Below, in pieces: positions 62,601 to 64,000 of a DNA stretch of 64,000 bases; within the stretch, counting starts at the first letter, position 1; each line of letters opens with the position of its first letter. The notes under the pieces were generated by a model. It was given only the letters and a program-made list of their open reading frames with translations, ran no database searches and was not told the DNA's origin. Location: positions 1 to 64,000 of the forward strand of contig CM034602.1 of the NCBI GenBank assembly GCA_020091685.1. The letters are read 5' to 3'. The DNA is from Lutjanus erythropterus. Lineage: Eukaryota > Chordata > Actinopteri > Lutjaniformes > Lutjanidae. The translations under genes and the position numbers were made by a program.

Positions 62601-64000
62601 GTTGTCCACAGCAGTCCATTGCTTAGCTTCCAACAATGCTACTCCATGCCCATCTGCTGTTGTTAATACACTGACTATGTATAAGTACCTCATACAACCC
62701 CACTTCAATACATCCTAAGTATCCTTTAAGGTTTTTTCTAAAAAATATTAATTTTACAGGTATGGTTGCTGGTACAACGAAAATGGATGTACCTGGAGAG
62801 CATATTCATTAGCGGAGACATTCGCATGCAGTTACCTGAGGAAGCCAAGAAATTTGAAAACATCGACAAAAAGTTTAAAGAAGTGAGTGTTGCCGTAATA
62901 TTCACCAAATGACAGCATAGTACAGTGTTACTGGACACCTCAAAATAATATACTGTTTTTTGTATGTAGATAATGAGTGACACAGTGAAAGGTCCAAACA
63001 TCAAGTGGTGTTGCCTGGTTCCCAACCGGCTGATAGACCTCCAGGCCCTGAGTGATGGCCTAGAGAAGTGCCAGAAGAGTCTCAATGACTACCTGGACTC
63101 CAAGCGGAACGAGCTCGCTTCTTCATCTCTGATGATGAACTGCTCAGCATTCTGGGAGTAGTGACCCACCTGTGTCCAGGAGCACATGATCAAGGTCTCA
63201 GGGATGAGGAGGCTCACTGCTTGCCATGTGTGTGAAACATTTTACTAAATATTTTTCTTTTCTTTGTCCCACAAGATGTATGATAACATAGCATCTCTGA
63301 GGTTTGACGTGGAAAGCAATGGGAGACAGTAGCTGGAGCCATGGTGTCTGCTGAGGGTGAGGTGATGGAGCTCAAGAAGCCCATCCCAGTGGAGGCCGGG
63401 TGGAGGAGTGGATGACAGGAATACTACAGGAGATGAGGAGGACTAATAGACTCATCACTAAGGAAGCAATCTTCCGCTACTGTGAGGACAGGAGCAGGTA
63501 TGTGTTAAGATTATCATAGTTAACTAAAACAAACTACAAACTAAAAGCACACACAAGGAGTAATTGTTGCATGTGTAATACTGGAATGTTTGGAATGACT
63601 GAGTGAATTGTCCTCACTATTATAAACTATTATGAACTTCTTAAATCTCGCCACTGACAAACACTCCTCATAATATAATGAAAAATCTAAAACTAATGTT
63701 GAATAAAAACATTTTTAAACAGTAACAACTAAACTGAAACTAGTAAACCCACTCCAAAAACTAAACTGAAAATAAACCTTAATGAAAACAATTAAAATGA
63801 AATAATAAATACATAAACTTAATAAAAATACAAACTGTCATAACTATGACACTACATGTATGTGAGCAACTTTGCCTGTGCTGTATGTGTGAAAATGCCA
63901 CAGTAAATGTGTCTTTCTCATGGCACTCAGGGTGGACTGGATGTTGCTGTACCAGGGCATGGTGGTGCTGGCTGCAAATCAAGTGTGGTGGACCTGGGAG
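50934..64000 (+). CDS. Axonemal dynein heavy chain, tail (DHC_N1) and start of linker (DHC_N2); both ends outside the visible sequence
   Basis: Intact exons: 50934-51078, 51499-51656, 52091-52321, 52620-52810, 52926-53124, 53239-53433, 54620-54790, 55804-55980, 56068-56226, 56350-56516, 56597-56748, 56844-57008, 57105-57312, 58133-58289, 58404-58880, 58980-59138, 59230-59346, 59432-59534 and 59948-60126. All are in phase. Later exons are 60230-60438, 60802-60958, 61617-61846, 62760-62882, 62970-63194, 63276-63497 and from 63931. Diagnostic text: GPGPLPEIAFWQERASLL, LRSSAAAVELLLKFQHIRSR and PPVAGAMKWVRFLLRRI in the tail; VWLLVQRKWMYLESIF and AANQVWWTWE in the linker just before AAA1. The protein powers ciliary beating. 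The linker text reminds me of DNAH10 or DNAH2, but I cannot settle the paralogue. Several exons from 60230 on carry frameshifts. Confidence 0.88.
51720..51945. repeat. Short fish MITE in a dynein intron
   Basis: It begins aaagggaccattcaccctaa, and the related inverted phrase attttgggtgaacttc lies near 51897-51912, giving short imperfect terminal inverted repeats. No coding capacity. A family name is not assigned. Confidence 0.5.
53513..54521. mobile_element. ~1 kb DNA transposon remnant with 16-bp terminal inverted repeats
   Basis: The left end ggcctcatgcaagaac (53513-53528) is the exact reverse complement of the right end at 54506-54521. The element fills most of the intron between dynein exons 53239-53433 and 54620-54790. 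Inside are small open frames on both strands, none with a recognised transposase motif. The open stretch at about 54096-54260 starts after an ag but does not match a dynein exon. A degraded or non-autonomous element is likely. Confidence 0.65.
54841..55803. other. Repeat-bearing dynein intron
   Basis: Begins with ggactgggcgatttagct, akin to the 'gggctgggcgatat' fish repeat also seen near 32210 and 36120. The rest is AT-rich and has no feature I can support. Confidence 0.4.
57341..58045. repeat. Foldback element with long inverted ends (dynein intron)
   Basis: The left ~170 bases (gtttggattatttgaa ... atagtcagtgtatta ... ccagtttgg) match the reverse complement of the right ~170 bases ending ttcaaataatccaaac. 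The middle includes tgctgtcagacagt. No coding frame. Same family as 61880-62735. Confidence 0.65.
59635..59676. repeat. (CA)n microsatellite in a dynein intron
   Basis: An uninterrupted CA dinucleotide run of 42 bases. Open frames across it are artefacts. Confidence 0.95.
60230..63497 (+). pseudogene. Frame-broken dynein exons (homopolymer or short-repeat indels)
   Basis: Within exon 60230-60438 the frame shifts at gtttcatc (one T short) and again at gtctctgcc. Exon 61617-61846 loses frame at gacctgtcc (one C short), which hides the expected EKTLSSS reading. Exon 62970-63194 loses frame after SKRNE, with RFFISDDELLSILG in another frame. Exon 63276-63497 has breaks at gggagacag and gccgggtgg. 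Neighbouring exons 60802-60958 and 62760-62882 are clean. All splice sites remain usable. Consensus errors in homopolymers or recent decay of this gene copy are both possible. Confidence 0.7.
61880..62735. repeat. Second foldback element of the same family (dynein intron)
   Basis: The left end has tccatagtcactgtatta and cagtagatggtggtcagca. The right end carries the reverse-complement phrases, including actgactatgtataagtacc. It is related to 57341-58045, with a fragment of the shared interior in the mucin spacer near 31040-31200. Confidence 0.65.

Overview
The window reads as a teleost fish nuclear genome. The coding sequence is split into small exons with gt-ag introns. It holds tRNA-derived SINE copies, foldback elements, (CA)n tracts, fish-type dispersed repeats, gel-forming mucin genes and an axonemal dynein heavy chain. 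Three runs of exactly 500 N (17804-18303, 33928-34427, 50268-50767) mark scaffold gaps of arbitrary size.

Layout. (1) 1-3450: nested dispersed repeats with a GC-rich island. (2) 3451-17803: a Helentron-type rolling-circle transposon gene on the minus strand. Its 9.1 kb terminal exon (4265-13366) is uninterrupted. It encodes two papain-like (herpesvirus tegument C76-like) modules, two OTU modules, an 18-residue repeat array, a Cys/His-rich region, an HUH/Y2 Rep nuclease, a Pif1-type helicase and a C-terminal exonuclease/endonuclease/phosphatase (EEP) domain. Eleven small upstream exons (13793-16507) encode an SGNH-hydrolase-like domain and join in frame. They give a predicted intact protein of about 3,475 residues. 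(3) 18304-33927 and 34428-50267: the same ~15.7 kb segment in opposite orientation. Each copy carries the last four exons of one gel-forming mucin (cystine-knot end) and, about 6.7 kb downstream on the same strand, the first 25 exons of a second one (signal peptide, D1-D2-D'-D3). Both copies end at the same bases and against 500-N gaps, so two haplotypes scaffolded head to head is the most economical reading. (4) 50768-64000: the N-terminal tail and linker of an axonemal dynein heavy chain on the plus strand, with mobile-element insertions in its introns. Its exons from 60230 to about 63400 carry a cluster of small frame-breaking indels.

How parts relate. The mucin fragments are tandem members of a secreted-mucin cluster. 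The dynein is a cilium motor. The Helentron is an autonomous element whose coding region looks intact, and it has a perfect RFX X-box about 0.5 kb upstream of its predicted first coding exon. The unusual biology is the architecture of this polyprotein: one conserved and one degenerate copy of each of two deubiquitinase-like modules, plus an SGNH esterase-like module, on a rolling-circle replicase. Exon boundaries were placed by eye from splice signals and reading phase; no search or alignment program was run.
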